From NCBI GenBank assembly GCA_003946805.1, contig RPSH01000016.1, forward strand, positions 21,338 to 85,337: a DNA stretch of 64,000 nt, given 5' to 3'. Below the pieces are notes generated by a model that saw nothing but the letters and a program-made list of their open reading frames with translations, made no database searches and had not been told where the DNA came from. Numbering within the stretch: the stretch's first letter is position 1; the number at the start of each line of letters is the position of its first letter. Positions 45,318 to 57,279 of the stretch are shown here, piece after piece. Both the position numbers and the translations under genes were made by a program. This stretch comes from Bacillus sp. 2B10 (GTDB lineage Bacteria; Pseudomonadota; Alphaproteobacteria; Sphingomonadales; Sphingomonadaceae).

Positions 45318-46171
45318 GGGCGCCTGCTCCCCGTTACGCGCCCAATGACGGCGTGATCGATGCGGCGACCGCGGCGCTGGGCGACATGCTGCTCGATGCG
45401 CAGGATCTGGTCGGCGAAGTCTCGCTCACCGTCGATCGCGACCGGCTGGTCACCGCCATGGAAGCGCTGCGCGACACGCCGGGCCTGAAGTACGAGATGC
45501 TGGCCGAAATTGCCGGCGTCGATTACCCCGAGCGGGCCGAGCGGTTCGACGTCGTCTACCACCTGCTGTCGATGACGCGGAACCACCGCATCCGCGTGCG
45601 CGTGACCACCGACGAGGAAGCGCCGGTGCCGTCGGTGACGGGTATCTGGTACAATGCCGGCTGGTTGGAGCGCGAGGTGTACGACATGTACGGCGTGCTG
45701 TTCACCGGCAACCCCGACCTGCGTCGTATCCTCACCGACTATGGATTTCGCGGCCATCCGCTGCGCAAGGACTTCCCGCTCTCCGGCTATGTCGAGATGC
45801 GTTATTCGGAAGAGGCCAAGCGCGTGGTCTATGAGCCGGTGCAGCTGGCGCAGGATTTCCGCACCTTCGACTTCATGAGCCCGTGGGAGGGCGCCGAATA
45901 CGTCCTGCCCGGTGACGAGAAGGCGGCCGGGCCCAGGCCCGCCGTCGGTCAGGCACCCGGTGCGCAGTCGCCCGCGACGGCCGATCAGGTCAAGCGCGCG
46001 GATGATCGGAACAAGGACGTGACGGCGCAGGTCGACAAGCCGAAGGTGACCGAGAGTCCGGCCGATACCGGTGCCGGCAAGCCGCATCCCGGCAACCGGC
46101 CCGAATCGAAGCCGGTCGATCCCGACGTGCCGTCGCCCGATGCGGGCAAGCCGCCGGTGGAGGACAAGTAA
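45314..46171 (+). CDS. nuoC: NADH-quinone oxidoreductase subunit C with long tail
   Basis: Protein of 285 residues, a peripheral-arm subunit. The family core (about residues 25-200) has [62 protein letters not shown]. The last ~80 residues are a hydrophilic Pro/Lys/Asp/Ala-rich tail ([20 protein letters not shown]) absent from typical ~200-residue NuoC. Start GTG 45314 overlaps the nuoB end. Separate from NuoD, unlike E. coli. Confidence 0.94.
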   Translation: MRAPAPRYAPNDGVIDAATAALGDMLLDAQDLVGEVSLTVDRDRLVTAMEALRDTPGLKYEMLAEIAGVDYPERAERFDVVYHLLSMTRNHRIRVRVTTDEEAPVPSVTGIWYNAGWLEREVYDMYGVLFTGNPDLRRILTDYGFRGHPLRKDFPLSGYVEMRYSEEAKRVVYEPVQLAQDFRTFDFMSPWEGAEYVLPGDEKAAGPRPAVGQAPGAQSPATADQVKRADDRNKDVTAQVDKPKVTESPADTGAGKPHPGNRPESKPVDPDVPSPDAGKPPVEDK

Positions 46172-47394
46172 TGGCCGATTACGACCATCAGATCGACGCC
46201 GCCAACCCGACGCCCGGCGATGTCGAGATCCAGAACTACACGATCAATTTCGGTCCGCAGCACCCGGCGGCGCACGGCGTGCTGCGCCTCGTCACCGAAC
46301 TGGACGGCGAGATCGTCGAGCGGATCGATCCGCATGTCGGCCTGCTCCACCGTGGCACCGAAAAGCTGATCGAGTACAAGACGTACACGCAGGCGCTGCC
46401 GTACATGGACCGGCTCGATTACTGTTCGCCGATGTGCATGGAGCACAGCTACGTCCTTGCGGTCGAAAAGCTGCTGGATATCGAGGTGCCGCTCCGCGCC
46501 CAGTATCTGCGCGTGTTCTTCGCCGAACTGACCCGCATCATGAACCACATGCTGAACCTGGGTTCGCACGTGATGGACGTGGGCGCGATGACGCCGAACC
46601 TGTGGATGTTCGAGCTGCGCGAAGACACGATGAACTTCTACGAACGGGCATCGGGTGCGCGGATGCATGCGAACTTCCTGCGCCCGGGCGGTATCCGGCA
46701 GGACGTGCCGCTCAAGCTGCTGACCGACATCGCCGAATGGCTCGATACCCGCCTGCCGCGGCTGTTCGGCGATGCCATCAGCCTGGTCGCGGAAAACCGC
46801 ATCTTCAAGCAGCGCAACGTCGACATCGCGATCGTCAGCCGCGAGGATGCGGTGCGCTGGGGGTTCTCGGGGCCGATGATCCGCGGCGCGGGCATCCCGT
46901 GGGATATCCGCAAGGCCCAGCCTTATGACGCCTATGACCGGGTCGAGTTCGACGTGCCGGTCGGCACCCGCGGCGATTGCTACGACCGGTTCATGGTCCG
47001 CGTCGAGGAAGTCTGGCAGTCGGCACGCATCATGAAGCAGTGCCTGGCGCAGATGCCCGACGGACCGATCGCGTCGCTCGACCGCAAGGTCGTGCCGCCC
47101 AAGCGCGGCGAGATGAAGCAGTCGATGGAAGCGCTGATCCATCACTTCAAGCTGTACACCGAGGGCTATCACGTCCCCGCCGGCGAAGTATATGTGGCGA
47201 CCGAAAGCCCCAAGGGCGAGTTCGGGATCTACATGGTGTCCGACGGCAGCAACAAGCCGTACCGGGTGAAGATCCGTCCGACGGCTTTCAGCCACCTGCA
47301 GGCGATGGACTTCATGACGAAGGGCCACATGCTCGCCGACATCACCGCCATCCTGGGGGCGATGGACATCGTGTTCGGGGAGTGCGACCGGTGA
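46171..47394 (+). CDS. nuoD: NADH-quinone oxidoreductase subunit D
   Basis: Protein of 407 residues, the 49-kDa-type subunit that shares the quinone site with Nuo[64 protein letters not shown] and the C-terminal DIVFGECDR are diagnostic. ATG 46171 overlaps the nuoC stop by one base; it overlaps the next gene by 4. Confidence 0.97.
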   Translation: MADYDHQIDAANPTPGDVEIQNYTINFGPQHPAAHGVLRLVTELDGEIVERIDPHVGLLHRGTEKLIEYKTYTQALPYMDRLDYCSPMCMEHSYVLAVEKLLDIEVPLRAQYLRVFFAELTRIMNHMLNLGSHVMDVGAMTPNLWMFELREDTMNFYERASGARMHANFLRPGGIRQDVPLKLLTDIAEWLDTRLPRLFGDAISLVAENRIFKQRNVDIAIVSREDAVRWGFSGPMIRGAGIPWDIRKAQPYDAYDRVEFDVPVGTRGDCYDRFMVRVEEVWQSARIMKQCLAQMPDGPIASLDRKVVPPKRGEMKQSMEALIHHFKLYTEGYHVPAGEVYVATESPKGEFGIYMVSDGSNKPYRVKIRPTAFSHLQAMDFMTKGHMLADITAILGAMDIVFGECDR

Positions 47395-47723
47395 GCCGGC
47401 TCGATACCGTGACTGCGATGATGGAGCGCTACAACGCGCGCGACGCCGCGGGCTATGCTGCGTTCTTCGCCGACGACGGCTGCGAGGCGCAGTATCGCGG
47501 CGATGTTGTGCGCGACGGGCGCGCGGGCGTGGAGAGCGGGATGGCGGCGGTCTTCGCCGAATTTCCGCAGAACCATGCCGAAGTCCTGCAATCGTTCGAA
47601 CTGGGCGAGCGGGTCGTGCTGCACGAACGCGTCCGCCGCTCGGCCGATGCCGCCCCGTTCGACGTGATGACCGTCTATTCGTTCAGCGGCGACAAGGTCG
47701 GCCGCGTGGAGTTCATTCGCTGA
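47391..47723 (+). CDS. SnoaL-like (NTF2 fold) protein inside nuo
   Basis: Protein of about 110 residues with the NTF2/SnoaL-like pattern: helix [24 protein letters not shown], a curved sheet [11 protein letters not shown] and [20 protein letters not shown]. The fold binds small ligands in a pocket and is used by many enzymes and binding proteins. Start GTG 47391 overlaps nuoD (GTGA) and its stop overlaps the nuoE ATG, so it is coupled to both. It is not a known complex I subunit; its role here is unknown. Confidence 0.82.
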   Translation: MSRLDTVTAMMERYNARDAAGYAAFFADDGCEAQYRGDVVRDGRAGVESGMAAVFAEFPQNHAEVLQSFELGERVVLHERVRRSADAAPFDVMTVYSFSGDKVGRVEFIR

Positions 47724-48415
47724 TGGCCGACGCCCCCAACATCCCCGACGAAGCCGAGGTCCGCGCGCGCTGGGGCAATTTCACCTGGAATGCCGCGAAC
47801 GCCGAACGGGCGCGCGAGATCGTCGCGCGCTATCCCGAAGGGCGCCAGCAGTCGTGCACCATCCCGTTTCTCGACCTGGCGCAGCGTCAGGTGGGTAGCG
47901 AAACGCAGACGCAGGGCTGGCTGCCGGTGCCGGTGATCGAGTTCATCGCGCGCGAACTGGGCATGGCCTATATGCGGGTGTACGAGGTCGCGACCTTCTA
48001 CACGATGTTCAATCTCGCCCCGGTCGGCCGCTATCATGTGCAGGTCTGCGGCACGACGCCGTGCATGCTGCGCGGGTCGGACGACGTGTTCGCGGCGTGC
48101 AAGAACCGCGGGCTGATGAAGGGCAAGACCACGCCCGACGGCCTGTTCACGCTGACCGAGGTCGAATGCATGGGCAATTGCGCATCGGCGCCGATGGTCC
48201 AGATCAACGACGACAATTACGAGGACCTCGATTACGATCGCATGACCGTGATCCTCGAGGCGCTGTGCAAGGGCGAGACGCCGAAGCCCGGCACGCAGGA
48301 ACCGGGCCGGCACACCGTCGAGCCGGTCGGCGAGCCGACCAATCTGGCGGCGATGATGACCGGGAACCACGACTACCGCCCCGAATGGGGTACGGCGCAG
48401 GGTTCGGTCGCATGA
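47723..48415 (+). CDS. nuoE: NADH-quinone oxidoreductase subunit E
   Basis: Protein of 230 residues with the thioredoxin-like [2Fe-2S] fold carrying N1a in the NADH module. The four cysteines are in [11 protein letters not shown] and [10 protein letters not shown]. The N-terminal helical part has [13 protein letters not shown] and [22 protein letters not shown]. The ~50-residue C-terminal tail ([16 protein letters not shown]...) is Pro-rich. It overlaps a small membrane-protein gene by 4 bp. Confidence 0.95.
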   Translation: MADAPNIPDEAEVRARWGNFTWNAANAERAREIVARYPEGRQQSCTIPFLDLAQRQVGSETQTQGWLPVPVIEFIARELGMAYMRVYEVATFYTMFNLAPVGRYHVQVCGTTPCMLRGSDDVFAACKNRGLMKGKTTPDGLFTLTEVECMGNCASAPMVQINDDNYEDLDYDRMTVILEALCKGETPKPGTQEPGRHTVEPVGEPTNLAAMMTGNHDYRPEWGTAQGSVA

Positions 48416-48582
48416 AGGCGCTGGGCAGCCTGTTGATCGCGGTGCTGGTCGGCATCGTCGTGCTGTGGATCGCGCTGGAACTGTTCGTCGGCGCGCTGAA
48501 GCTCGTCGGCGTCGCCATCGGCATCGCCGCGATGGTCGCCGTATATTTCATCGCCGAAAAGGCGATCGGGAAGGGACGATAA
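48412..48582 (+). CDS. Small two-helix membrane protein inside nuo
   Basis: Protein of 56 residues that is almost wholly hydrophobic: [20 protein letters not shown] and [20 protein letters not shown], then a basic KAIGKGR end. No family is recognised. It overlaps the nuoE stop (ATGA) and ends 2 bp before nuoF, so it is firmly inside the operon. It could be an accessory or assembly factor at the membrane arm; this is inference from location. Confidence 0.72.
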   Translation: MKALGSLLIAVLVGIVVLWIALELFVGALKLVGVAIGIAAMVAVYFIAEKAIGKGR

Positions 48583-48584
48583 GG

Positions 48585-49885
<1,301 letters not shown>

Positions 49886-49889
<4 letters not shown>

Positions 49890-50545
49890 TGTTCGCCGCG
49901 GTTCTGCTTACGGCTGCGCTTGCCGGCGGTCAGCCGGATCGTGACGGCATGCGCCCGGTAAAGACGGCTGAAGCGAACCGGACCATGCAGATGTTTGCTG
50001 ACTGCGTGGTCGCGCGATCGAGCGACCGGGCGAAGGTCGATACGCTGCTGCGCCAACCCAGTGACGGACCGGGCCTGAACGCTGCGGGAATGGCGCTGGT
50101 GCGTGGCGAGTGCATGCCAAGGGCGTTGGCGAAGACCGAAATGCGGATGCCGCCGACTCTGATGCGGGCGGCGCTGTTCGACGCGCGTTATCGCCGGGAG
50201 TTCGGCAAGCGGAGTGTCGATCTCGGCAATGTCGCACCGCTCGTTGTTGCGTCCGAATTCGACGGGGCGCCGAGCCCGGTCGATACCTACAGCCGGCGGT
50301 TGGGCGATTGCGTTGCGCGCCGCGAGCCTGCCGGTGCCCGCGCCTTCATCCTCAGTCGCGCGAACAGCGACGCAGAGAACGCAGCGGTCAATACCTTGCG
50401 TCCCGCGCTGGCGGAATGCGTCAGCAAGGACAACACGTTGCGTCTGAGCCGCCCGATGGTGCGCGGCATCGTGGGCGAGGCACTGTACAAACTATCGCTG
50501 GCCGCTTCCGCAAATGCGGGCGGCAATGCAGGAACGAAGAACTGA
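49886..50545 (+). CDS. Secreted protein with duplicated Cys-pair domain inside nuo
   Basis: Protein of 219 residues with a hydrophobic leader ([15 protein letters not shown]). The body is two copies of a ~70-residue unit: [20 protein letters not shown] to about residue 108, and [18 protein letters not shown] to about residue 207. Each has Asp-Cys-Val near the start and a second Cys exactly 36 residues later (Cys40/76, Cys142/178), likely disulphides, then a conserved R..L.......EALY-like end. No known family recognised. It overlaps nuoF (ATGA) and nuoG (TGATG). Periplasmic location is inferred. Confidence 0.75.
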
Positions 50546-52560
50546 TGCCCAAGGTCAAAGTCGATGGGATAGAGGTCGAGGTACCGCAGGGTGCCACCGT
50601 CCTCCAGGCATGCGAAGCCGCGGGCAAGGAAATCCCGCGCTTCTGCTATCACGAGCGGCTGTCGATCGCCGGCAATTGCCGGATGTGTCTGGTCGAGGTG
50701 AAGCCGGGGCCGCCCAAGCCGCAGGCATCGTGCGCGCTGCCCGCCGCCGACAATCAGGAAATCCGCACCGACAGCGCGATGGTGAAGGCCGCGCGCGAAG
50801 GCGTTATGGAGTTCTTGCTCATCAACCACCCGCTCGACTGCCCGATCTGCGATCAGGGCGGCGAGTGCGACTTGCAGGACCAGTCGATCGCCTATGGTCG
50901 CGGCTCGTCGCGCTATGACGAGAACAAGCGCGCCGTCACCGAGAAATATATGGGTCCGATCGTCAAGACGGTCATGACCCGCTGCATCCAGTGCACGCGC
51001 TGCATCCGTTTCGCGGAGGAAGTCGCGGGCGTGGAAGAGATCGGCGCGATCTATCGCGGCGAGAACATGCAGATCACGTCGTACCTCGAACAGGCGGTGA
51101 CGAGCGAACTGTCGGGCAATGTCGTCGACCTTTGCCCGGTGGGGGCGCTGACGTCGAAGCCCTATGCGTTCGAAGCGCGTCCGTGGGAGCTCAAGAAGAC
51201 GCTCGCGATCGACGTGATGGACGCGGTCGGCACCAATATCCGCCTCGACAGCCGCGGTCGGCAGGTGCTGCGCTGCGTGCCGCGCATCAACGAGGACGTG
51301 AACGAGGAATGGGCGCACGACAAGACGCGCCACGCCGTCGACGGTCTCGTCCGTCGTCGCCTCGACAGGCCCTATGTCCGCAAGGACGGCAAGCTGGTCG
51401 CGGCCGACTGGGACGAGGCGTTCGCGGCAATCGCGGCAGTTGGCGCCGGTAGCTCGGTCGCGGCGATCGCCGGCGACCTGCTCGATTGCGAGACGATGTT
51501 CGCCGCAAAGGCACTGGTGAACGCGCTCGGCTCGTCGCTGCTCGAAGGGCGGCAGACGGGCATGGCGTACGACGTCACCAATCTGGGCGCGGTCGCGTTC
51601 AATTCGACGATCGCCGGGGTGGAGGACGCCGATGCGATCCTGCTGGTCGGCACCGACCTGCGCCACGAAGCACCGCTGATCAACACCCGCGTCCGCAAGG
51701 CGATCAAGAAGGGTGCGCGCGTCTTCGCGATCGGGCCGCAGGTCGACCTGACCTACAAGGTCGAATGGCTGGGCGACGACCTCGGCCTGCTCGGCGGATT
51801 GCCGGATCGCGCGGCCGAGGCGATGGACGCTGCCAGGCGGCCGATGGTCATCGTCGGTCCGGGCGCGCTCAAGGACGGCCATGGCGCCGCGCTGAAGCTG
51901 GCGCAGGACGGCAATCTCGTCCGCACGCTGGAGGACGGTACGCAGTGGAACGGCTTTAACGTCGTACACTTGGCAGCTGCCCGCATGGGTGCGCTGATGC
52001 TCGGCTATGCGCAGGCGGGCGGCATCGCCGACATCGTCGCGGCGAATCCGAAGCTGGTATTCTTCCTCGGCGCGGACGAGGTCGATTTCGCGAAGTTCGC
52101 CGGTGCGACCAAGGTGTATGTCGGCCATCATGGCGACAAGGGTGCGGCGGCCGCCGACATCGTGCTGCCGGGCGCCAGCTATGCCGAAAAGGCCGGGACC
52201 TATGTCAACCTCGAAGGGCGCGTGCAGCGCGGCGATCGTGCGGTGTTTCCGCCAGGCGACGCGCGCGAGGACTGGACGATCTTCCGCGCGCTTGGCGAAG
52301 TGCTGGGCGTGACGCTACCGTTCGACGACTTCGCAGGCATGCGCCGGGCGATGGCGGCGGCGGTGCCTGACCTGGGTCGCGAAGGACTGGTGCGGTTTGA
52401 CTGGAACCCGCCGGCACTCGACGCTAAGGGGGCGGGCGCGGTGACCTATCCGGTTGCCGACTTCTACCTGACCAACGCGATTTGCCGGGCGAGCCCGACG
52501 ATGCAGCGTTGTTCGGCCGAACTTGTCCATGGCCAGGATTTCGCGGAGGCCGCCGAGTGA
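50545..52560 (+). CDS. nuoG: NADH-quinone oxidoreductase subunit G
   Basis: Protein of about 671 residues, the size of alphaproteobacterial/mitochondrial types and shorter than E. coli NuoG. The [2Fe-2S] domain is [18 protein letters not shown], the His/Cys N5 site [17 protein letters not shown] and the cluster motif [14 protein letters not shown]...CPVGALTSK. The C-terminal molybdopterin-like domain (residues 220-670) lacks cofactor role. Start ATG 50545 overlaps the previous stop; the end overlaps nuoH (GTGA). Confidence 0.96.
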   Translation: MPKVKVDGIEVEVPQGATVLQACEAAGKEIPRFCYHERLSIAGNCRMCLVEVKPGPPKPQASCALPAADNQEIRTDSAMVKAAREGVMEFLLINHPLDCPICDQGGECDLQDQSIAYGRGSSRYDENKRAVTEKYMGPIVKTVMTRCIQCTRCIRFAEEVAGVEEIGAIYRGENMQITSYLEQAVTSELSGNVVDLCPVGALTSKPYAFEARPWELKKTLAIDVMDAVGTNIRLDSRGRQVLRCVPRINEDVNEEWAHDKTRHAVDGLVRRRLDRPYVRKDGKLVAADWDEAFAAIAAVGAGSSVAAIAGDLLDCETMFAAKALVNALGSSLLEGRQTGMAYDVTNLGAVAFNSTIAGVEDADAILLVGTDLRHEAPLINTRVRKAIKKGARVFAIGPQVDLTYKVEWLGDDLGLLGGLPDRAAEAMDAARRPMVIVGPGALKDGHGAALKLAQDGNLVRTLEDGTQWNGFNVVHLAAARMGALMLGYAQAGGIADIVAANPKLVFFLGADEVDFAKFAGATKVYVGHHGDKGAAAADIVLPGASYAEKAGTYVNLEGRVQRGDRAVFPPGDAREDWTIFRALGEVLGVTLPFDDFAGMRRAMAAAVPDLGREGLVRFDWNPPALDAKGAGAVTYPVADFYLTNAICRASPTMQRCSAELVHGQDFAEAAE

Positions 52561-53612
52561 CCTCGTTCTTCGAAACTACCGTCGGTCTGCCGTACGGCGT
52601 AGCGTGGACCGTCGCGACGCTGGTCGGCATCCTCGTCATCGCACTGCCGCTGATGCTGGCGGTGGCGATGATTATCTATGCCGATCGCAAGATCTGGGCG
52701 GCGATGGCGCTGCGCCGGGGGCCGAACGTCGTCGGTCCGCTGGGCCTGCTTCAGTCGTTCGCCGACGGCCTGAAGGTATTCCTTCAGGAAACGATCGTGC
52801 CGTCGTCGGCCAATCGCGGGCTGTTCCTGCTGGCGCCGATCATCACCTTCACCGTCGCGCTGATCGTGTGGGCGGTGATCCCGTTCGACGTCGGCGTGGT
52901 GGTGGCGGACATCAATGTCGGCCTGCTCTACATCCTCGCGGCGTCGTCGCTCGGCGTGTATGGCGTCATCATCTCGGGCTGGGCGTCCAACTCGAAATAC
53001 CCCTTCTACTCGGCGCTGCGTGCGGCCGCGCAGATGGTGTCCTACGAAGTCGCGATCGGTTTCGTGCTGATCTCGGTCGTGCTGTGGGCCGGGTCGTTCA
53101 ACCTGACGACGATCGTGCTCGAACAGCGCGCGCATATCTTCGGCTTCCTCAACGGGTTCGGCTTTAACCCGCTGCTGTTCCCGATGGCGGTGGTGTTCCT
53201 GATCTCGTCGCTCGCCGAAACCGCGCGTGCGCCGTTCGATCTGACCGAGGCGGAATCGGAACTGGTCGCGGGTTATCAGACCGAATATTCGTCGATGGCC
53301 TTCGCGCTGTTCTGGCTCGGCGAATATGCCAACGTCATCCTGATGTGCGCGCTCAACGCGCTGCTTTTCTGGGGTGGCTGGCTGCCGATCGTCGACTGGG
53401 CGCCGCTGTACTTCATTCCGGGGATCATCTGGTTCCTCGTGAAGACCTTCGCGTTCTTCTTCATCTTCAGCTGGATCAAGGCGACGGTGCCGCGCTACCG
53501 CTACGACCAGCTGATGCGGCTGGGCTGGAAGATATTCCTGCCGCTGTCACTGACCTTCGTCTTCCTCATCTCCGGTTATCTGATGATCGACCGTGTAGGA
53601 TTGCCGTCATGA
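52557..53612 (+). CDS. nuoH: NADH-quinone oxidoreductase subunit H
   Basis: Protein of about 351 residues and eight membrane helices, linking quinone site and membrane arm. [77 protein letters not shown] and [20 protein letters not shown] are conserved. Start GTG 52557 overlaps nuoG; the stop overlaps nuoI. Confidence 0.96.
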   Translation: MTSFFETTVGLPYGVAWTVATLVGILVIALPLMLAVAMIIYADRKIWAAMALRRGPNVVGPLGLLQSFADGLKVFLQETIVPSSANRGLFLLAPIITFTVALIVWAVIPFDVGVVVADINVGLLYILAASSLGVYGVIISGWASNSKYPFYSALRAAAQMVSYEVAIGFVLISVVLWAGSFNLTTIVLEQRAHIFGFLNGFGFNPLLFPMAVVFLISSLAETARAPFDLTEAESELVAGYQTEYSSMAFALFWLGEYANVILMCALNALLFWGGWLPIVDWAPLYFIPGIIWFLVKTFAFFFIFSWIKATVPRYRYDQLMRLGWKIFLPLSLTFVFLISGYLMIDRVGLPS

Positions 53613-54094
53613 GTATCGCCCAGACCATTCGATCGTTCACCCTGTGGGAGTTCGTGAAGGCCCATGCGCTGACGCTGCGGTACTTCTTCAAGGCCAAGGC
53701 GACGATCAACTACCCCTATGAGAAGAACCCGATCTCGCCCCGATTTCGCGGCGAGCACGCGTTGCGCCGCTATCCCAATGGCGAGGAGCGCTGCATCGCG
53801 TGCAAGCTTTGCGAGGCGGTGTGTCCGGCGCTGGCGATCACGATCGAGGCCGAACCGCGCGAGGACGGCAGCCGCCGCACCACGCGCTACGACATCGACA
53901 TGACCAAGTGCATCTATTGCGGGTTGTGCCAGGAAGCATGTCCGGTGGATGCGATCGTCGAGGGGCCGAATTTCGAGTTCGCGACCGAAACGCGCGAAGA
54001 GCTGATCTATCACAAGGACAAGCTGCTCGCGAACGGTGACCGCTGGGAACGCGCGATCGCCGCGAACCTTGCGAGCGACGCGCCCTACCGGTAA
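53609..54094 (+). CDS. nuoI: NADH-quinone oxidoreductase subunit I
   Basis: Protein of about 161 residues with two [4Fe-4S] motifs, N6a/N6b: [18 protein letters not shown] and [18 protein letters not shown]. It sits between NuoG and NuoB in the peripheral arm. ATG 53609 overlaps the nuoH stop. A 112-bp gap with a small hairpin (CCCGCA...TGCGGG near 54162-54179) separates it from nuoJ. Confidence 0.96.
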   Translation: MSIAQTIRSFTLWEFVKAHALTLRYFFKAKATINYPYEKNPISPRFRGEHALRRYPNGEERCIACKLCEAVCPALAITIEAEPREDGSRRTTRYDIDMTKCIYCGLCQEACPVDAIVEGPNFEFATETREELIYHKDKLLANGDRWERAIAANLASDAPYR

Positions 54095-54206
54095 TGGCGC
54101 GCATGTTCCGTACCGGCGGGGGCCCTATGCTCCGCTTCGCCGGCCAATCGATTAGCGTATCGTCCCGCACACGCATGCGGGGCGGGCAGGGGGAAGAGCA
54201 GCGCTC

Positions 54207-54818
54207 GTGATCCAGACACTCGCCTTCTATCTGTTCGCCACGATCGTGGTGGCATCGGCCGCGCTGACGATCACGTCGCGCAATCCGGTCCATTCGGTAC
54301 TGTGGCTGATCCTCGCCTTCTTCAACGCCGCGGGCCTGATGGTGCTGTGCGGCGCCGAGTTCATCGCGATGCTGCTGGTCATCGTCTATGTCGGCGCGGT
54401 CGCGGTGCTGTTCCTGTTCGTGGTCATGATGCTCGACATCGACTTCACCGAGTTGCGCGCCGGGTTCGTCCGCTACTTGCCTGCCGGCCTGGCGCTGGCG
54501 GTGCTGCTCGCGGTCGAGCTGATCGTCGGCACCTATGCGTGGACGACGGGCCGGATCGACATGGCGAAGCGGATCGCGCCGACCGACGTCGTGATGCCGA
54601 ATATCGAGGCGATCGGGCAGCTGCTCTATTCGCGCTACCTCTACGTCTTCGAAGGCGTCGGGCTGGTCCTGCTGGTCGCGATGATCGGAGCGATCGTGCT
54701 GACCCAGCGCAAGCGCGCGGATGCGAAGGCGCAGAACATCAACCGCCAGATCAATCGCCGCGCCAAGGATGCGATCCGTAACGTCAATCAGCCAATCGGG
54801 CAGGGGGTCGAGCTGTGA
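54207..54818 (+). CDS. nuoJ: NADH-quinone oxidoreductase subunit J
   Basis: Protein of 203 residues with five membrane helices. [46 protein letters not shown] and a late helix [16 protein letters not shown] fit NuoJ. The C-terminal ~30 residues are charged. It starts at GTG 54207 and overlaps nuoK by 4 bp. Confidence 0.94.
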   Translation: MIQTLAFYLFATIVVASAALTITSRNPVHSVLWLILAFFNAAGLMVLCGAEFIAMLLVIVYVGAVAVLFLFVVMMLDIDFTELRAGFVRYLPAGLALAVLLAVELIVGTYAWTTGRIDMAKRIAPTDVVMPNIEAIGQLLYSRYLYVFEGVGLVLLVAMIGAIVLTQRKRADAKAQNINRQINRRAKDAIRNVNQPIGQGVEL

Positions 54819-55120
54819 TCGGACTGACGCATTACCTGGTCGTAGCGGCGATCCTGTTCACGCTGGGCGTGCTCGGCATCTTCCTCAACCGGAAGAACCT
54901 GATCGTCATCCTGATGTCGATCGAGCTGATCCTGCTGGCGGTGAACATCAATTTCGTCGCGTTCTCGGCGCAGCTGGGCGACATGGTCGGCCAGATCTTC
55001 GCGATGTTCGTGCTGGCGGTGGCCGCCGGCGAGAGCGCGATCGGGCTGGCCATCATGGTCATCTATTTCCGTGGTCGCGGTTCCATCGCGGTCGACGACG
55101 TCAACCGGATGAAGGGGTGA
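54815..55120 (+). CDS. nuoK: NADH-quinone oxidoreductase subunit K
   Basis: Protein of 101 residues with three membrane helices. The two conserved membrane Glu residues are in [15 protein letters not shown] and [13 protein letters not shown], part of the proton path. GTG start at 54815 overlaps the nuoJ stop. A 35-bp gap precedes nuoL. Confidence 0.95.
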   Translation: MIGLTHYLVVAAILFTLGVLGIFLNRKNLIVILMSIELILLAVNINFVAFSAQLGDMVGQIFAMFVLAVAAGESAIGLAIMVIYFRGRGSIAVDDVNRMKG

Positions 55121-55154
55121 TGCCGGTGGCTTTTCGGGTTTCGGGGGTGCTCGC

Positions 55155-57242
55155 GTGAGCGCCATCCATATCGTCGTGTTCCTGCCGCTGCTGGCGTCGA
55201 TCGTCGCGGGGCTGGCGAACCGCGCGTTCGGCATTGCCGTGCCGAAGATCATCACTACTGCGGGTCTGCTGCTTGCGGCGGGGCTGTCGTGGTCGATCTT
55301 CATCCCGTTCCTGACCGGGACGGCGCAGGCCAATGTCGCGCCGGTGTCGACGTGGATCCTGTCGGGCGGCATGGATATCGCGTGGGAACTGCGCGTCGAC
55401 GCGCTGACCGCGGTCATGCTGGTCGTCATCACCAGCGTCTCGGCGCTCGTCCACCTCTATAGCTGGGGCTATATGAGCGAGGACCCCGACCAGCCGCGCT
55501 TCTTCAGCTATCTGTCGCTGTTCACCTTCGCGATGCTGATGCTCGTTACCGCGAACAATCTGGTACAGATGTTCTTCGGCTGGGAAGGCGTCGGGCTCGC
55601 GTCCTATCTGCTGATCGGTTTCTGGTTCAAGAAACCCTCGGCCAACGCTGCCGCGATCAAGGCGTTCGTGGTCAACCGCGTCGGCGATCTCGGCTTCATG
55701 CTCGGCATCTTCGGCACTTATCTCGTGTTCGGAACGATCTCGATCCCGGCGATCCTCGAAGCCGCGCCGACGATGGCCGGTTCGACCATCGGCTTCCTGT
55801 GGTTCCGGGCCGACACGATGACCGTGCTGTGCCTGCTGCTGTTCGTCGGCGCGATGGGCAAGTCGGCGCAGCTCGGCCTGCACACGTGGTTGCCCGACGC
55901 GATGGAGGGTCCGACCCCGGTGTCGGCGCTGATCCATGCCGCGACGATGGTGACTGCCGGCGTGTTCATGGTGTGTCGCCTGTCGCCGATGTTCGAAACC
56001 TCGCCGACCGCATTGGCGGTGGTGACCGCCGTCGGCGCCGCGACCTGCCTGTTCGCCGCGACGATCGGGCTGGTGCAGACCGACATCAAGCGGGTCATCG
56101 CCTATTCGACCTGTTCGCAGCTCGGCTACATGTTCTTTGCGGCCGGCGTCGGCGCCTATGGCACGGCGATGTTCCACTTGTTCACCCACGCCTTCTTCAA
56201 GGCGCTGCTGTTCCTGGGTGCCGGGTCGGTCATCCACGCGATGCACCATGAACAGGACATGCGGTTTTACGGCGGCCTGCGGAAGCATATTCCGATCACC
56301 TTCTGGGCGATGATGGCGGGTACGCTGGCTATCACCGGTGTCGGGATCTACTGGCTGCACGCGGGTTTCGCCGGCTTCCATTCGAAGGACGCGATCCTCG
56401 AGGCGGCCTGGGCCGCGGGGCCGCGTGGCTATGGCGCCTTCTATGTCGGTACCTTCGCGGCGTTGCTGACCAGCTTCTATTCGTGGCGGCTGATGTTCCT
56501 CACCTTCTTCGGCGCGCCGCGCTGGGCTGGGTCGGAGCATATCCAGCATGCGGTGCACGATGCGCACGGGCATCACGGGGCTGACGACCATGCCCATGAC
56601 GCGCATCCGGCGGCGGAAGATGCGGGCCATGCCCCGTCGACGCATGACGCTCATGCGAGCGATGTAGCCGAAGGCACGGCAGGCTATCACCCGCATGAAA
56701 GCCCGCTCGTCATGTTGATCCCGCTGATCGTGCTGACGGTCGGGGCGGTGGCCGCAGGCTATGTCTTCAACCACTGGTTCATCGGCGGCGATGCGGGTGA
56801 AGGCTTCTGGAAAGGCAGCCTGTTCTACAACGAGCATCTGATGCATGCGATGCACGACGTGCCGTTGCTCGTGAAGCTGGCGGCGACGATCGTCATGCTG
56901 GTCGGTCTGATCAGCGCGCTCTACGTCTACATTCTTCGTCCGGGCACGGCGGCGGCGATTGCGGACACGTTCCGCGTGCTGCACAGCTTCCTGCTCAACA
57001 AATGGTATTTCGACGAGCTGTATCACCTGATCTTCGTCCGTCCGGCGTTCGCGCTGGGCCGCTTCTTCTGGAAGCGTGGCGACGAACAGACGATCAACCG
57101 CTTCGGCCCGGACGGGTCGGCGGCGCTGGTCGGCCTGTCGAGCCGTCTCGCGGTGCGGATGCAGACCGGCTATCTCTACACCTATGCCTTCGTCATGCTG
57201 ATCGGCCTGACGGCGGCGGTTACCTGGGCGATCGCGTCGTGA
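55155..57242 (+). CDS. nuoL: NADH-quinone oxidoreductase subunit L with His-rich loop
   Basis: Protein of 695 residues, the distal antiporter-like subunit with about sixteen helices. FGWEGVGLASYLLIGFWF, GKSAQLGLHTWLPDAMEGPTP, HAATMVTAGVFM and HAFFKALLFLGAGSVIHA carry the proton-channel Glu/Lys. Residues of about 461-516 form an inserted hydrophilic loop with about 14 His plus Asp and Ala (VHDAHGHHGADDHAHDAHP), not in E. coli NuoL (613 residues). GTG start 55155. Confidence 0.95.
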   Translation: MSAIHIVVFLPLLASIVAGLANRAFGIAVPKIITTAGLLLAAGLSWSIFIPFLTGTAQANVAPVSTWILSGGMDIAWELRVDALTAVMLVVITSVSALVHLYSWGYMSEDPDQPRFFSYLSLFTFAMLMLVTANNLVQMFFGWEGVGLASYLLIGFWFKKPSANAAAIKAFVVNRVGDLGFMLGIFGTYLVFGTISIPAILEAAPTMAGSTIGFLWFRADTMTVLCLLLFVGAMGKSAQLGLHTWLPDAMEGPTPVSALIHAATMVTAGVFMVCRLSPMFETSPTALAVVTAVGAATCLFAATIGLVQTDIKRVIAYSTCSQLGYMFFAAGVGAYGTAMFHLFTHAFFKALLFLGAGSVIHAMHHEQDMRFYGGLRKHIPITFWAMMAGTLAITGVGIYWLHAGFAGFHSKDAILEAAWAAGPRGYGAFYVGTFAALLTSFYSWRLMFLTFFGAPRWAGSEHIQHAVHDAHGHHGADDHAHDAHPAAEDAGHAPSTHDAHASDVAEGTAGYHPHESPLVMLIPLIVLTVGAVAAGYVFNHWFIGGDAGEGFWKGSLFYNEHLMHAMHDVPLLVKLAATIVMLVGLISALYVYILRPGTAAAIADTFRVLHSFLLNKWYFDELYHLIFVRPAFALGRFFWKRGDEQTINRFGPDGSAALVGLSSRLAVRMQTGYLYTYAFVMLIGLTAAVTWAIAS

Positions 57243-57279
57243 CGCGCGGTTTCACGCAAATGGTTCGGGGGAATAACTC

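Noticed and set aside
54095..54206. Extra small gene between nuoI and nuoJ
   Set aside because: Short ATG frames here lack a ribosome site and conserved character; a hairpin is the only structure.
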